Shown: positions 7,895 to 15,978 of the stretch, in pieces
Layout: each line of letters starts with the position of its first letter
Position numbering within the stretch: the stretch's first letter is position 1
The notes under the pieces: generated by a model
The model's input: the letters and a program-made list of their open reading frames with translations, nothing else
Databases searched by the model: none
Told to the model about the DNA's origin: nothing
DNA from: Methylobacterium longum
GTDB lineage: Bacteria > Pseudomonadota > Alphaproteobacteria > Rhizobiales > Beijerinckiaceae
Assembly (NCBI RefSeq): GCF_022179385.1
Contig: NZ_BPQS01000012.1
Coordinates: 62,001 to 126,000, forward strand
DNA length: 64,000 nt
Reading direction: 5' to 3'
Program-made: the position numbers and the translations under genes

Positions 7895-9166
7895 TCAGCG
7901 CGTCCCGCGCATCAGCTCCGGCGCGCCGAGCCGCGGCACCACGCCCTCCCGCATCACCAGCCGCCGCAGCGGCCCGAGCTGCCCCATCACCAGCAGGCCG
8001 AGCCCGCGGAGCGCGTCCACCGGCATCAGGTCGGTCAGCAGGCTGCGGTTGAGGAGGTCCACCGCGGCGGTGCGCGCCGCCGTGTCGACCCGGCGAGCGC
8101 GGGCATAGGCGTCGAGCACCGGGCGGGCACCCGGATCGCGGCCGTCCCGGGCGGCGTCCAGCACCACGTCGCGCAAGGTCGCGGCGTCGCGCAGGCCGAG
8201 ATTCAGCCCCTGTGCGCCGATCGGCGGGAACACATGGGCCGCCTCGCCGATCAGCGCCAGCCGCTGCGCCACGGGGCTCGCCACCGCGAGCCCGCGCATG
8301 GGCACGAGGCCGCGGGGGCCGTCGACCCGCATGGCACCGAGCATCGCCCGGGCCTGCCGCTCCACCGCCTGCCCCAGGGCGGCATCGTCGAGGGCGGCCA
8401 GCCTCCGGGCCGCGCCCTCCCCGGTCACCCAGACCAGGCTGGAGCGGTGGCCGCCCGGAAGGGGCACCAGGGTGAACGGGCCCGACCGGGTGTGGAACTC
8501 CGTCGAGACGTCCCGGTGCGGGCGGTCATGGGCCAGGATCGTGGTGATCGCGCTCTGCGGATAGGTCCAGTCGCGGACGCGCACGCCGCTCGCGGCGCGG
8601 AGCGGGGAGCGTCCCCCGTCGGCGCCCACGACCAGCCGCGCCGCGACCGCGCCGCCCTCCGCCAGGGCGATGCGGGTGACCGCCTCCCCCGGTACGGCGG
8701 CGGTGGAATCGGCCTCGACCAGGGTCAGGTTCGCCTGGACCCGGGCGCGGGCGCGCAGACTCTCGACCAAGCGCGCGCTCTCGACGTTCCACCCGAAGGC
8801 GTCGAGGCCGATCTCGGCGGCCTGGAAGCGCACCGGCGGTGGCCGGAACAGGCTGCCGGTGTCGTCGATGATCTGCAGGGTGCAGAGCGGACTCGCGTGC
8901 GGCGCCACCGCCTCCCAGGCGCCGAGCGCCGCCAGGAAGCGCACCGAGCCGTCGAGGAGCGCCACGGTCCGCCCGTCCGCCACGGGGGCGTGGCGGCCGA
9001 CCAGCGCCGTCGCGATCCCCTCCCGGGCGATGGCCAGGGCTGCGGCGAGGCCCGCGGCCCCGGCCCCGACCACGGCGACGTCGAAGCGTGGGGTGGCGTC
9101 GTCGGTTAGGGTGTCCTGCACGATTGAGGCGTCCCGCTTGGCAAAGTCTGGCGCCGGGGCTTCCAT
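7895..9166 (-). CDS. UbiH/UbiF family FAD-dependent monooxygenase
   Basis: 423 residues from an ATG at 9166. Order of motifs: FDVAVVGAGAAGLAAALA (about 28-45, dinucleotide-binding loop), the mid-protein VVGADGGRSPLR (aromatic-hydroxylase DG motif), and ALIGEAAHVFPPIGAQGLN with LGLRD (second FAD motif). These mark the UbiH/UbiF/Coq6 branch of class A flavoprotein hydroxylases, which hydroxylate the ubiquinone ring using NAD(P)H and O2 at the membrane. The GD of the second motif is GE here, a substitution also seen in functional members. Which ring position it hydroxylates cannot be told. It stands alone, followed by a hydrolase gene on the same strand but upstream. Confidence 0.82.
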   Translation of the reverse strand: MEAPAPDFAKRDASIVQDTLTDDATPRFDVAVVGAGAAGLAAALAIAREGIATALVGRHAPVADGRTVALLDGSVRFLAALGAWEAVAPHASPLCTLQIIDDTGSLFRPPPVRFQAAEIGLDAFGWNVESARLVESLRARARVQANLTLVEADSTAAVPGEAVTRIALAEGGAVAARLVVGADGGRSPLRAASGVRVRDWTYPQSAITTILAHDRPHRDVSTEFHTRSGPFTLVPLPGGHRSSLVWVTGEGAARRLAALDDAALGQAVERQARAMLGAMRVDGPRGLVPMRGLAVASPVAQRLALIGEAAHVFPPIGAQGLNLGLRDAATLRDVVLDAARDGRDPGARPVLDAYARARRVDTAARTAAVDLLNRSLLTDLMPVDALRGLGLLVMGQLGPLRRLVMREGVVPRLGAPELMRGTR

Positions 9167-9349
9167 AGGATCCCGGCTGTAATCGTCGGCCGATGCGGCC
9201 GCCCGTCGGCGCCTCGCCCCGCTCGCGAGCACGGCGGTGCCCAATCCGTCAACCGGGGACGCAGGGGGCGAGCCCGGCGGATCACCGTATCTGCGCCTTC
9301 CACCGGGCCTGCCAAGTCCGGCGGCCCGTTGCCACGGTGCCGCAGACCG

Positions 9350-10234
9350 TCAGCCCAGGAACGCCGCCAGCTCGGACAGGACCTCGTCCGGCCGCTCCTC
9401 CTGGAGGGTGTGGCCGCAATCGAGCGCCCGGCCCGAGACGGCGGTGGCCTTCTCGCGCCACGTCTCCAGCACGTCGTAGGTCTGGCCGACCGTGCCCCTC
9501 GCCCCCCAGAGGGCCAGGAGCGGCGCCGTGACGCGCGCCTGCGCATCGGCGGCATCGTGCTCCAGGTCGATCCCCGCTGCCGCCCGGTAATCCTCGCAGA
9601 TCGCGTGGCGGCAGGCGGGGTCCGAATAGCAGCGCAGGTACTCGGCGAAGAGGTCCGGCGGTGTCGATCCGGGGGTCTTCGACTGGCCCTCGACATGGTG
9701 GCGCAGGAAATAGCCCGGATCGGCTCCGATCAGCGTCTCCGGCAGGGGATGGGGCTGGATGAAGAAGAACCACCAGAAGTAGCGGGTCGCGAAGGCCTTG
9801 TCGGTCCGCGCGTACATGGTCGCGGTGGGGGCGATGTCGAACAGGGCGATCCGCTCGACGGACTGGGGATGGTCCAGGGCGAGCCGGTGGGCGACGCGCC
9901 CGCCCCGGTCGTGGCCCACCACGGCGAAGCGGCCGTGTCCGAGCGCCCGCATCACCGCCACCGCGTCGGCCGCCATGGCGCGCTTGGCGTAGCCTTCGTG
10001 CCGCTCTCCGCCCGGGGGCTTGGACGAATCGCCGTAGCCGCGCAGGTCCAAGGCCACGACCGTCCGGCTCCCGGCCAGGCGCGGGGCGACGTGGAGCCAC
10101 GTGGACAGGGTCTGCGGGTGGCCGTGCAGCAGAAGCACTGGCGGCCCGGACCCGGCCGAGCGGGCGTGGATCGTCACGCCGGGGGCGGTCTCGATCCGGT
10201 GCCGGTCGAAACCCGGCAGGAAGTCGCGCGCCAT
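9350..10234 (-). CDS. alpha/beta hydrolase, haloacetate dehalogenase-like
   Basis: 294 residues. The alpha/beta-hydrolase fold is clear: LLLHGHPQT oxyanion region, nucleophile elbow VVGHDRGGR with Asp109, and the late histidine in DCGHTLQEE. An Asp nucleophile rather than Ser marks the haloalkane/haloacetate dehalogenase and epoxide hydrolase branch. Arg110 and Arg113 match the carboxylate-binding arginines of fluoroacetate dehalogenase, and the cap segment IQPHPLPETLIGADPGYF and CEDYRA also match my memory of that enzyme. The His-Trp pair linked to fluoride release appears as Trp-Trp here, so defluorination is uncertain; chloroacetate or an epoxide are alternatives. Divergent from recG with about 100 bases between them. 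Confidence 0.72.
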   Translation of the reverse strand: MARDFLPGFDRHRIETAPGVTIHARSAGSGPPVLLLHGHPQTLSTWLHVAPRLAGSRTVVALDLRGYGDSSKPPGGERHEGYAKRAMAADAVAVMRALGHGRFAVVGHDRGGRVAHRLALDHPQSVERIALFDIAPTATMYARTDKAFATRYFWWFFFIQPHPLPETLIGADPGYFLRHHVEGQSKTPGSTPPDLFAEYLRCYSDPACRHAICEDYRAAAGIDLEHDAADAQARVTAPLLALWGARGTVGQTYDVLETWREKATAVSGRALDCGHTLQEERPDEVLSELAAFLG

Positions 10235-10333
10235 GGGAATCGGTCTTCCACCTCGGTCTCCACCACGACGCACTGGCGCGCCGGGATGCACCGGATGATA
10301 AGGCGCCTCCGGCACCATGTCCGCCGAACCCCC

Positions 10334-12556
10334 ATGACAGATGCACGCGCTCCTCAGGACCCGGCCTTGAAGGACCCCGAAGCGCTAGAGGCGCCGGATG
10401 GGTCGGGTGCCCGCGCGCCCGAGGCGGCCCCGCCGATCCTGCGCCCCAGCATCCTCGATCCGCTCTTCGCGCCGGCCCGGTCCCTGCCGGGGATCGGGCC
10501 GAAGATGGCGCCGCTCATCGAGAAGCTGCTCGGCACCCCCGAGCGCGAGGCCCGGGTGGTCGACCTGCTGTTCCACCTGCCCCAGGGCGGCGTTGCGCGG
10601 AAGCTCATGGGCTCGGTCAGCGAGGCGCCTACGGGGGGGCCGGTGACCCTCGGCGTCACCGTGGTCGAGCATCGCCCGGCCCAGATCGGACCGGGCCGGC
10701 GCCCGCACCGGGTGCGGGTGGAGGATGCCTCCGGCGACATCTCCCTGGTCTTCTTCGGCATGCCCCGGGCCCGCGTGGAGAAGATGCTGCCGCTCGGCGC
10801 GCACCGCTACATCACCGGCCGCATCGACCTCTGGGACGGCACCCGCCAGATGGTCCACCCGTCCCGGATCGTGGACGAGGCGGGTCTGGCCGCGCTGCCC
10901 GCCGTCGAGCCCGTCTACGGTGCCACCGAGGGCCTGACCTCGCGGGCGATCAACAAGCTCGCGGTCTCCGCCCTCGACCGCCTGCCGACTCTGCCGGAAT
11001 GGCAGGATCCGGCGTGGCTGGAGAAGAACCGCCTCCCCGCCTTCGCGGACGCGCTCCGCCTGGAGCACCGCCCCGAGGAGGCGCCCCCCAAGGCCGAGGA
11101 CCCGCTCCAGGCGCCGCCCGCGACGCCGTCCCGGCGGCGCTTGGCCTACGACGAGCTCCTGGCCTCGCAGCTGGCCCTGGCGCTCCTGCGCGCCCGCCAG
11201 CGGCGCAAGGCCGGCCGGGTCAATGCCGGCGACGGCGCCCTGAGCGCCCGCATCGAGGCCGCCCTCCCCTTCGCGCTGACCGGCGCCCAGGCCCGGGCCG
11301 TGGCGGAGATCCGCGCCGACCTCGCGGCTCCGCGCCGGATGCTGCGCCTGCTCCAGGGCGACGTCGGCTCCGGCAAGACCGCGGTGGCGCTGCTCGCCAC
11401 GGCATCCGCGGTCGAGGCCGGGCGGCAGGCGGCGCTGATGGCGCCCACCGAGATCCTGGCGCGCCAGCATTTCGAGAGGCTTCAGCCCCTGGCCGGCGGC
11501 CTGCGCCTGCGCCTGATGACCGGCCGCGACCGGGCCGCGGAGCGCAAGAACACCCTCGCCGACCTCGCCGCGGGCGAGATCGACATCCTCGTCGGCACCC
11601 ACGCCCTGTTCCAGGAGGCGGTGACCTTCCGCGATCTCGGCCTCGCGGTGGTGGACGAGCAGCACCGGTTCGGCGTGCACCAGCGCCTCGCGCTCGGCGC
11701 CAAGGGCGAGGCGGTGGACTTCCTGGTCATGACCGCGACGCCGATCCCCCGCACCCTGGCGCTGACCTTCTTCGGCGACATGGACGTGTCGATCCTCGAC
11801 GAGAAGCCCGCGGGCCGGCAGCCGATCCGCACGATCACGCTCCCGACCGAGCGGATCGACGAGGTGGTGGCGGGCCTCGCCCGGGCGATCGCCGGGGGCG
11901 AGCGGGTCTACTGGATCTGCCCGCTGGTGGAGGAATCCGAGTTCATCGACCTCGCCGCCGCGGCCGAGCGGTTCGACGACCTGAAGCAGCATTTCGGCGA
12001 CGCGGTCGGGCTGATCCACGGCAAGATGCCGGGGCCCGAGAAGGACGCGGCCATGGCGCGCTTCGCGGCCGGCGACACAAAGCTGCTGGTCTCCACAACG
12101 GTGGTGGAGGTCGGGGTCGACGTGCCCGAGGCCACCATCATGGTGATCGAGCACGCGGAGCGCTTCGGGCTGGCGCAGCTGCACCAGCTCCGGGGCCGGG
12201 TCGGGCGTGGCTCCAGGGCCTCCTCGTGCCTGCTGCTCTACCGGGGACCCCTCGGGCAGGTATCGCGGGCGCGACTGGAGATGATGCGCGAGAGCGAGGA
12301 CGGCTTCCGCATCGCTGAGGCCGACCTGAAGCTGCGCGGCGAGGGCGAGGTGCTCGGCACGCGGCAATCGGGGCTGGCCGCCTTCCGGCTGGCGCGGCTG
12401 GAGAGCGACGGTGCCCTGCTGGAAGCGGCCCGCGACGACGCCCGGATGATCGTCGAGCGCGATCCCGGGCTGAAGAGCGCGCGCGGGCAGGCGCTGCGGG
12501 TGCTGCTCTACCTGTTCGAGCGCGAGGCCGCGATCCGGCTGATCGGCGCGGGATGA
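10334..12556 (+). CDS. recG: ATP-dependent DNA helicase RecG
   Basis: 740 residues from the ATG at 10334; an in-frame ATG 45 bases upstream is less likely. The N-terminal wedge/OB domain (about 40-230, PLTLLPGIGPKMAPLIEKLL-like start and VEDASGDISLVFF) is followed by two helicase domains. Walker A is GDVGSGKT, the Walker B box is DEQH followed by RFGV, and later motifs are TATPIPRTLAL, STTVVEVGVDVPEAT and QLRGRVGRG. RecG remodels stalled replication forks and branch-migrates Holliday junctions. A Pro/Ala/Glu-rich linker (about 245-270) is longer than usual. The final ATGA overlaps the start of a small repeat-containing frame. Confidence 0.95.
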   Translation: MTDARAPQDPALKDPEALEAPDGSGARAPEAAPPILRPSILDPLFAPARSLPGIGPKMAPLIEKLLGTPEREARVVDLLFHLPQGGVARKLMGSVSEAPTGGPVTLGVTVVEHRPAQIGPGRRPHRVRVEDASGDISLVFFGMPRARVEKMLPLGAHRYITGRIDLWDGTRQMVHPSRIVDEAGLAALPAVEPVYGATEGLTSRAINKLAVSALDRLPTLPEWQDPAWLEKNRLPAFADALRLEHRPEEAPPKAEDPLQAPPATPSRRRLAYDELLASQLALALLRARQRRKAGRVNAGDGALSARIEAALPFALTGAQARAVAEIRADLAAPRRMLRLLQGDVGSGKTAVALLATASAVEAGRQAALMAPTEILARQHFERLQPLAGGLRLRLMTGRDRAAERKNTLADLAAGEIDILVGTHALFQEAVTFRDLGLAVVDEQHRFGVHQRLALGAKGEAVDFLVMTATPIPRTLALTFFGDMDVSILDEKPAGRQPIRTITLPTERIDEVVAGLARAIAGGERVYWICPLVEESEFIDLAAAAERFDDLKQHFGDAVGLIHGKMPGPEKDAAMARFAAGDTKLLVSTTVVEVGVDVPEATIMVIEHAERFGLAQLHQLRGRVGRGSRASSCLLLYRGPLGQVSRARLEMMRESEDGFRIAEADLKLRGEGEVLGTRQSGLAAFRLARLESDGALLEAARDDARMIVERDPGLKSARGQALRVLLYLFEREAAIRLIGAG

Positions 12557-12741
12557 ACGGCACCGTTCAGGAAACCCCGGCGTTCCTGAACGGTGTCGTT
12601 CAGGAAAGGCCGGCGTTCATGAACGGCCGGGTCCGGCAGCGTCTCCGATCGGCCGGATCAGTAGTCCGATGCGGCAATGTCACAGGCGCTCCGCAAACGG
12701 CAGCGATTTCAGAGACTTGGCGGGACGCTGCGGAAGCTTGA
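12553..12741 (+). CDS. possible small protein with two 11-residue repeats, overlapping the recG stop
   Basis: 62 residues. Its ATG overlaps the recG stop codon (ATGA), a typical coupling arrangement. The first 22 residues are two near-identical units, NGTVQETPAFL and NGVVQERPAFM, followed by a third start NGRV. The DNA under them is a 33-base direct repeat that also folds into perfect hairpins, so the frame may be an accident of a repeat element. The rest of the peptide resembles nothing I know. I would not assign a function. Confidence 0.25.
   Translation: MNGTVQETPAFLNGVVQERPAFMNGRVRQRLRSAGSVVRCGNVTGAPQTAAISETWRDAAEA
12556..12625. repeat. 33-base tandem repeat containing inverted repeats, just after recG
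   Basis: Unit 1 is 12556-12588 and unit 2 is 12589-12621, differing at six positions, followed by a partial third start. Within unit 1, 12561-12573 pairs perfectly with 12583-12595 (13 base pairs, 9-base loop); within unit 2, 12597-12606 pairs with 12616-12625 with one mismatch. The hairpins could end recG transcription, though no T-run follows. Confidence 0.7.
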
Positions 12742-12874
12742 CGGCGCCCGCCGGACGGCCCGGCGGGTTGCGGACAGGTTTCGTGACCTTGCATCAGCCA
12801 CATTCTTCCCTTAACTGGAGATGAACGAATGGCCCGGTAAGCCGGGACATCACGGACGAATCTGGAGGACGGAC

Positions 12875-13198
12875 ATGTCGAACGGACTGTTCCAAAACCT
12901 GCCGGGCTCCCACGAGATGGCCGGCATCCAAGCCCTGCCGAACGAGCCCTGGCTGTTGCCGATCTCGGATCGCGCCGCCGAGGTGGCGGGCAGGACCGCG
13001 GACGAGTTGCAGGCCGCCGTGCGCCGGGCAGCCCGGCCCTTCTGGCTGGCCGCCAACGGGCTCTGCATCGCGCTGGGCCTCGCCCTCACCCTGCAATGCG
13101 CCGCCGGCTGGGGCCTGACGACCCCCCGCAGCGCCGTGACGGTGGCGCAGGCGACCCCCCCGACCCTGGCGCCGCAGACGGCCTCGCTGCAGCGCTGA
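12875..13198 (+). CDS. small membrane protein of unknown function
   Basis: 107 residues from an ATG at 12875 preceded by GGAGG seven bases upstream, which decides this start over an in-frame ATG at 12821. A single hydrophobic segment (FWLAANGLCIALGLALTLQC, about 57-76) would span the membrane, with an N-terminal cytoplasmic part and a Thr/Pro/Ala-rich tail. I do not recognise the family. A strong intrinsic terminator follows 30 bases downstream, so it is an independent short transcript. Confidence 0.65.
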   Translation: MSNGLFQNLPGSHEMAGIQALPNEPWLLPISDRAAEVAGRTADELQAAVRRAARPFWLAANGLCIALGLALTLQCAAGWGLTTPRSAVTVAQATPPTLAPQTASLQR

Positions 13199-13228
13199 GC
13201 AGCCTCGGCGTATCGCAGCATCCAGCAG

Positions 13229-13258
13229 GGCCGTCCCGTGCCGCGGGACGGCCTTTTT
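13229..13258 (+). terminator. Rho-independent terminator
   Basis: Perfect 10-base-pair stem (13229-13238 with 13244-13253), 5-base loop, then TTTTT. It ends the small membrane-protein transcript. Confidence 0.9.
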
Positions 13259-13477
13259 CGTGGCCGATCATCGTTCCCGGTCGCGGGTCGGATCGGCACG
13301 GACGGTGTTCAGCCGACCCGAGGACTCACCCGCGGTGCCGGACCGCGGGAGCAGCCGCGACGGATCCCTCCAGCCGCCCTCGGGACCTGTGGGACACCCA
13401 TCGACGCCGCTGCGCGGCGCCTCGGGACGCGCTGGAGGATGAACTGGGCCCGCCTGCCGGTCGCCGGCCGGGCCGCC

Positions 13478-14329
13478 CTACGCGTCCTGGGGCTCCCGCT
13501 GCGGCGCCGGGCCCCCCGCCTGCTGGGCCGCCCGCAGGGAGGCCGCCATGGCATTGAGCCGGCCCTGCGGATCCTCCGGCTGGATCACCCCCGCCGACAT
13601 CACCAGTTTGGCCGCGTCGTCGACGCTGATGTGGAGTTCCACCACCTCGGCGCGGGGCAGGTAGAAGAAGAAGCCCGTGGTGGGATTGGGTGCGCAAGGC
13701 AGGAAGACGCCGACGAGGTCGGCGGCGGCGGCGCCCCGGGCCCGCAGCGCCCCCTCGATGTCGGGTGCCGCGGGGGCGGACAGGAACACCACCGACCACG
13801 TGCCCTTCACGGGGAATTCCACCAGCCCGACCGTGCGGAACGAGGTGCCGTTGGCCGAGAACAGCGTCTCGAAGATCTGGCGCAGGCCCTTGTAGAGCCC
13901 GGAGATCACCGGGGTACGAGCCAGCAGCACCTCCCCGAACTCGATGACCGAGCGGCCGACGAGGTTCGCCGTGAGGAAGCCGAGCAGCGTCACCGCCAGG
14001 AACGCGATGACGAGGCCCAGCCCCGGGATCGAGAACGGCAGGTAATGATCCGGGAGGTAGCTCGCCGGCACGAGCGGCTTCACGAAGGAATCGATCAGCG
14101 CGATGAACCACCACGTGATGTAGGCGGTGATCGCCAGCGGTCCGGCCACGATGATGCCGGTGAGGAAGTAGGTGCGCAGCCGCCCGCGTGCGCTGACCCG
14201 CGTCTTCGGGGCGCCGCCCGAAGCGGAGGCATCGGGCTCGGGAACCTGGATCGGCGGGGGACTCGGCGCCACGGGTGCCCTCTCGGCCGCGCCACGCGCG
14301 GCGATCCTGCTGCAGGGGCCATTCCCCAA
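13478..14329 (-). CDS. DUF502 domain membrane protein
   Basis: 283 residues if started at the TTG at 14329; the exact start is uncertain because the first 45 residues are a low-complexity Pro/Ala/Ser stretch. Two membrane segments follow: TGIIVAGPLAITAYITWWFI and IPGLGLVIAFLAVTLLGFL. The DUF502 hallmarks LVGRSVIEFGEVLLARTPVI, SGLYKGLRQIFETL, VEFPVKGTWSVVF and FLPCAPNPTTGFFFYLPR are present. DUF502 proteins are inner-membrane proteins of unknown function, found across bacteria and plants. The C-terminal tail is Gln/Pro/Ala-rich. The gene stands alone, converging on the small membrane-protein gene across a terminator. Confidence 0.85.
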   Translation of the reverse strand: MGNGPCSRIAARGAAERAPVAPSPPPIQVPEPDASASGGAPKTRVSARGRLRTYFLTGIIVAGPLAITAYITWWFIALIDSFVKPLVPASYLPDHYLPFSIPGLGLVIAFLAVTLLGFLTANLVGRSVIEFGEVLLARTPVISGLYKGLRQIFETLFSANGTSFRTVGLVEFPVKGTWSVVFLSAPAAPDIEGALRARGAAAADLVGVFLPCAPNPTTGFFFYLPRAEVVELHISVDDAAKLVMSAGVIQPEDPQGRLNAMAASLRAAQQAGGPAPQREPQDA

Positions 14330-14394
14330 AGGGAGAGGTAGCGGTTGCGCTTGTCCGTCTCAAGGGTGGCCGCGTGCCCGGAGCCCGCCCGTCC

Positions 14395-15330
14395 TCAGGC
14401 GCCCGAACCGGCCGGCCGGGGGGCGGGCGCCGGCATCGCGTCCCGGGGAATCACCGCGCCGCGATGCCCGATCACCGCCCCGGCGAGACGGTGGGCCTCG
14501 GCGGCGGCGGCCTCGGGGGCCAACCCGGCGGTGCGCGCGGCGATGTAGCCCGCCGCGAAGCTGTCGCCGGCGGCGGTCGTGTCGACGACCCGCGCCACCG
14601 GAGCGGCCGGAACGGGCGAATCGGCGTCCCCGTGCAGCACCCGGGCGACGGGCCCCGATTCGCCCGGAACCTTGAGCACGATCTCGGCCCGGCCACGGTG
14701 GCGCAGCACCGCGTCCTCGCCCGCCGCGCCGAAGAGCCAGTCCAGATCCTCCGCCGAGGCGAAAATCAGGTCGGCCAGCGCCAGCGCCGCGCGGAAGGCC
14801 GCTTGCGCCGCGCCGCGGTCGGGCCAGCCGCTGGGCCGAAAGTTGGTGTCGAAGGCGACCCGTCCCCCCCGGGCGCGCAGGGCCGCCAGGGTCTCCGCCA
14901 GGGCGGCGCGCCCGGCCTCGCCGTAGAGGGAGAGGCTGATGCCCGAGACGTAGACGAGATCGTAGGTTTCGAGGGCGGCCCGGGTCTCGGCGGCGCCCGG
15001 CCCGGTGAACAGGTCCCGGGCCGCGGCGCGGTCGCGCCAGTAGTGGAAGCTGCGCTCGCCGGTCGGGTCGGTGCGGATGATGTAGAGGCCCGGCATCCGG
15101 CCCGGCATCCTGCGGACCCGGTCGAGGCCGATGCCCTCGTGACCCCAGGCTGCCGCCATCTCGTCGCTCCAGACGTCGTCGCCGAGCGCCGTCACGTAAT
15201 CGACCGCGACCCCGAGGCGGGCGAGGTAGAGGGCGGTGTTGAGCGTGTCGCCGCCGAAGCCGCGGACGAGGCTCCCGTCGGGGCGCTCCGACAGCTCGAT
15301 CATGCACTCGCCGATGCAGGCGACCTTCAT
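14395..15330 (-). CDS. kdgK: 2-keto-3-deoxygluconate kinase-like PfkB family sugar kinase
   Basis: 311 residues, normal length for the family. PfkB signature 1 region is RGFGGDTLNTALYLARLG; signature 2 is VDTTAAGDSFAAGYIAAR, which carries the anion hole and the catalytic base Asp in AAGD. ERSFHYWRDRAAARDLF and FDTNFRPSGW are typical of KdgK. The enzyme phosphorylates 2-keto-3-deoxy-D-gluconate with ATP in the cytoplasm, feeding the Entner-Doudoroff route. The N-terminus MKVACIGECMIEL is the usual start. No other sugar-catabolic gene is adjacent, so the substrate rests on sequence resemblance alone. Confidence 0.8.
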   Translation of the reverse strand: MKVACIGECMIELSERPDGSLVRGFGGDTLNTALYLARLGVAVDYVTALGDDVWSDEMAAAWGHEGIGLDRVRRMPGRMPGLYIIRTDPTGERSFHYWRDRAAARDLFTGPGAAETRAALETYDLVYVSGISLSLYGEAGRAALAETLAALRARGGRVAFDTNFRPSGWPDRGAAQAAFRAALALADLIFASAEDLDWLFGAAGEDAVLRHRGRAEIVLKVPGESGPVARVLHGDADSPVPAAPVARVVDTTAAGDSFAAGYIAARTAGLAPEAAAAEAHRLAGAVIGHRGAVIPRDAMPAPAPRPAGSGA

Positions 15331-15978
15331 GCGGTTCCCCCCGGTGGCTGTCCCGTTCCCCGCACCGTTCGGCCCGGCCTGTCAATCTCCGGTCGGCGGA
15401 GGATCGTGCCCGAGGCCCGCGACGGGCCTGCGCGGGAGGCCTCCGCGCGCATAGCCTCCGCCGAACGCGTCTCCTCCCCGCATGCGCGGATCGCTGTTGG
15501 AAAACCAGTTTTCGGGTTGGGTTGTGTCATTATTGAAGTCATCGTCCGATCATATGCCAACGATCATTGAAGTATACATTGATAATACGGAATAGATCAA
15601 GGCGTAATCTATAAGTATTAATCCTTCATTCGCGATCTGAATTTTTATACCCCGTGCAATAGATGGGAAACTGTTCATTGAGTGTGGCGTCAGGCAGCCT
15701 CTCTCACGGGCGACTGTCGCGGGATTCGTTTCGCGGCCGGAGCGAGGTGGAGCAGCCGACCGTGGCGAGGCCTCCCGGCGTGAAGGCTGGGCGATCGTCT
15801 GGGCGATGGCTGCGGACGATCGGGCTGCTTCAAAGACATGGATGCTCTGCAATGCGTATCGCGATCGAACGAAACCGCGACCGGGAGTTTTTTTGAAATT
15901 GTTCACGGTTTACATCCGTTGACGGTCGGATGCGAAATCGCTGATGATCGTCGATGAGACGAAACAGGTCGTTCGGTC
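15331..15978. other. 648-base gene-free stretch with an AT-rich centre
   Basis: Bases about 15,490-15,680 are far richer in A and T than the surroundings and contain ATTGAAGT-like words in repeated form. No open frame is convincing on either strand. The region must supply the promoters of kdgK (leftwards) and the PAS regulator (rightwards). The AT-rich core may be a binding site for a nucleoid or MucR-type protein; this is inference. Confidence 0.4.

Noticed and set aside
12556..12625. Possible LexA/SOS boxes in the GTTC-rich repeat after recG
   Set aside because: The alphaproteobacterial box needs GTTC-N7-GTTC; the spacing here does not fit.
15550..15906. 118-codon minus-strand frame in the kdgK/PAS gap
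   Set aside because: Composition changes along the frame and its C-terminal half comes from AT-rich DNA; no family resemblance.
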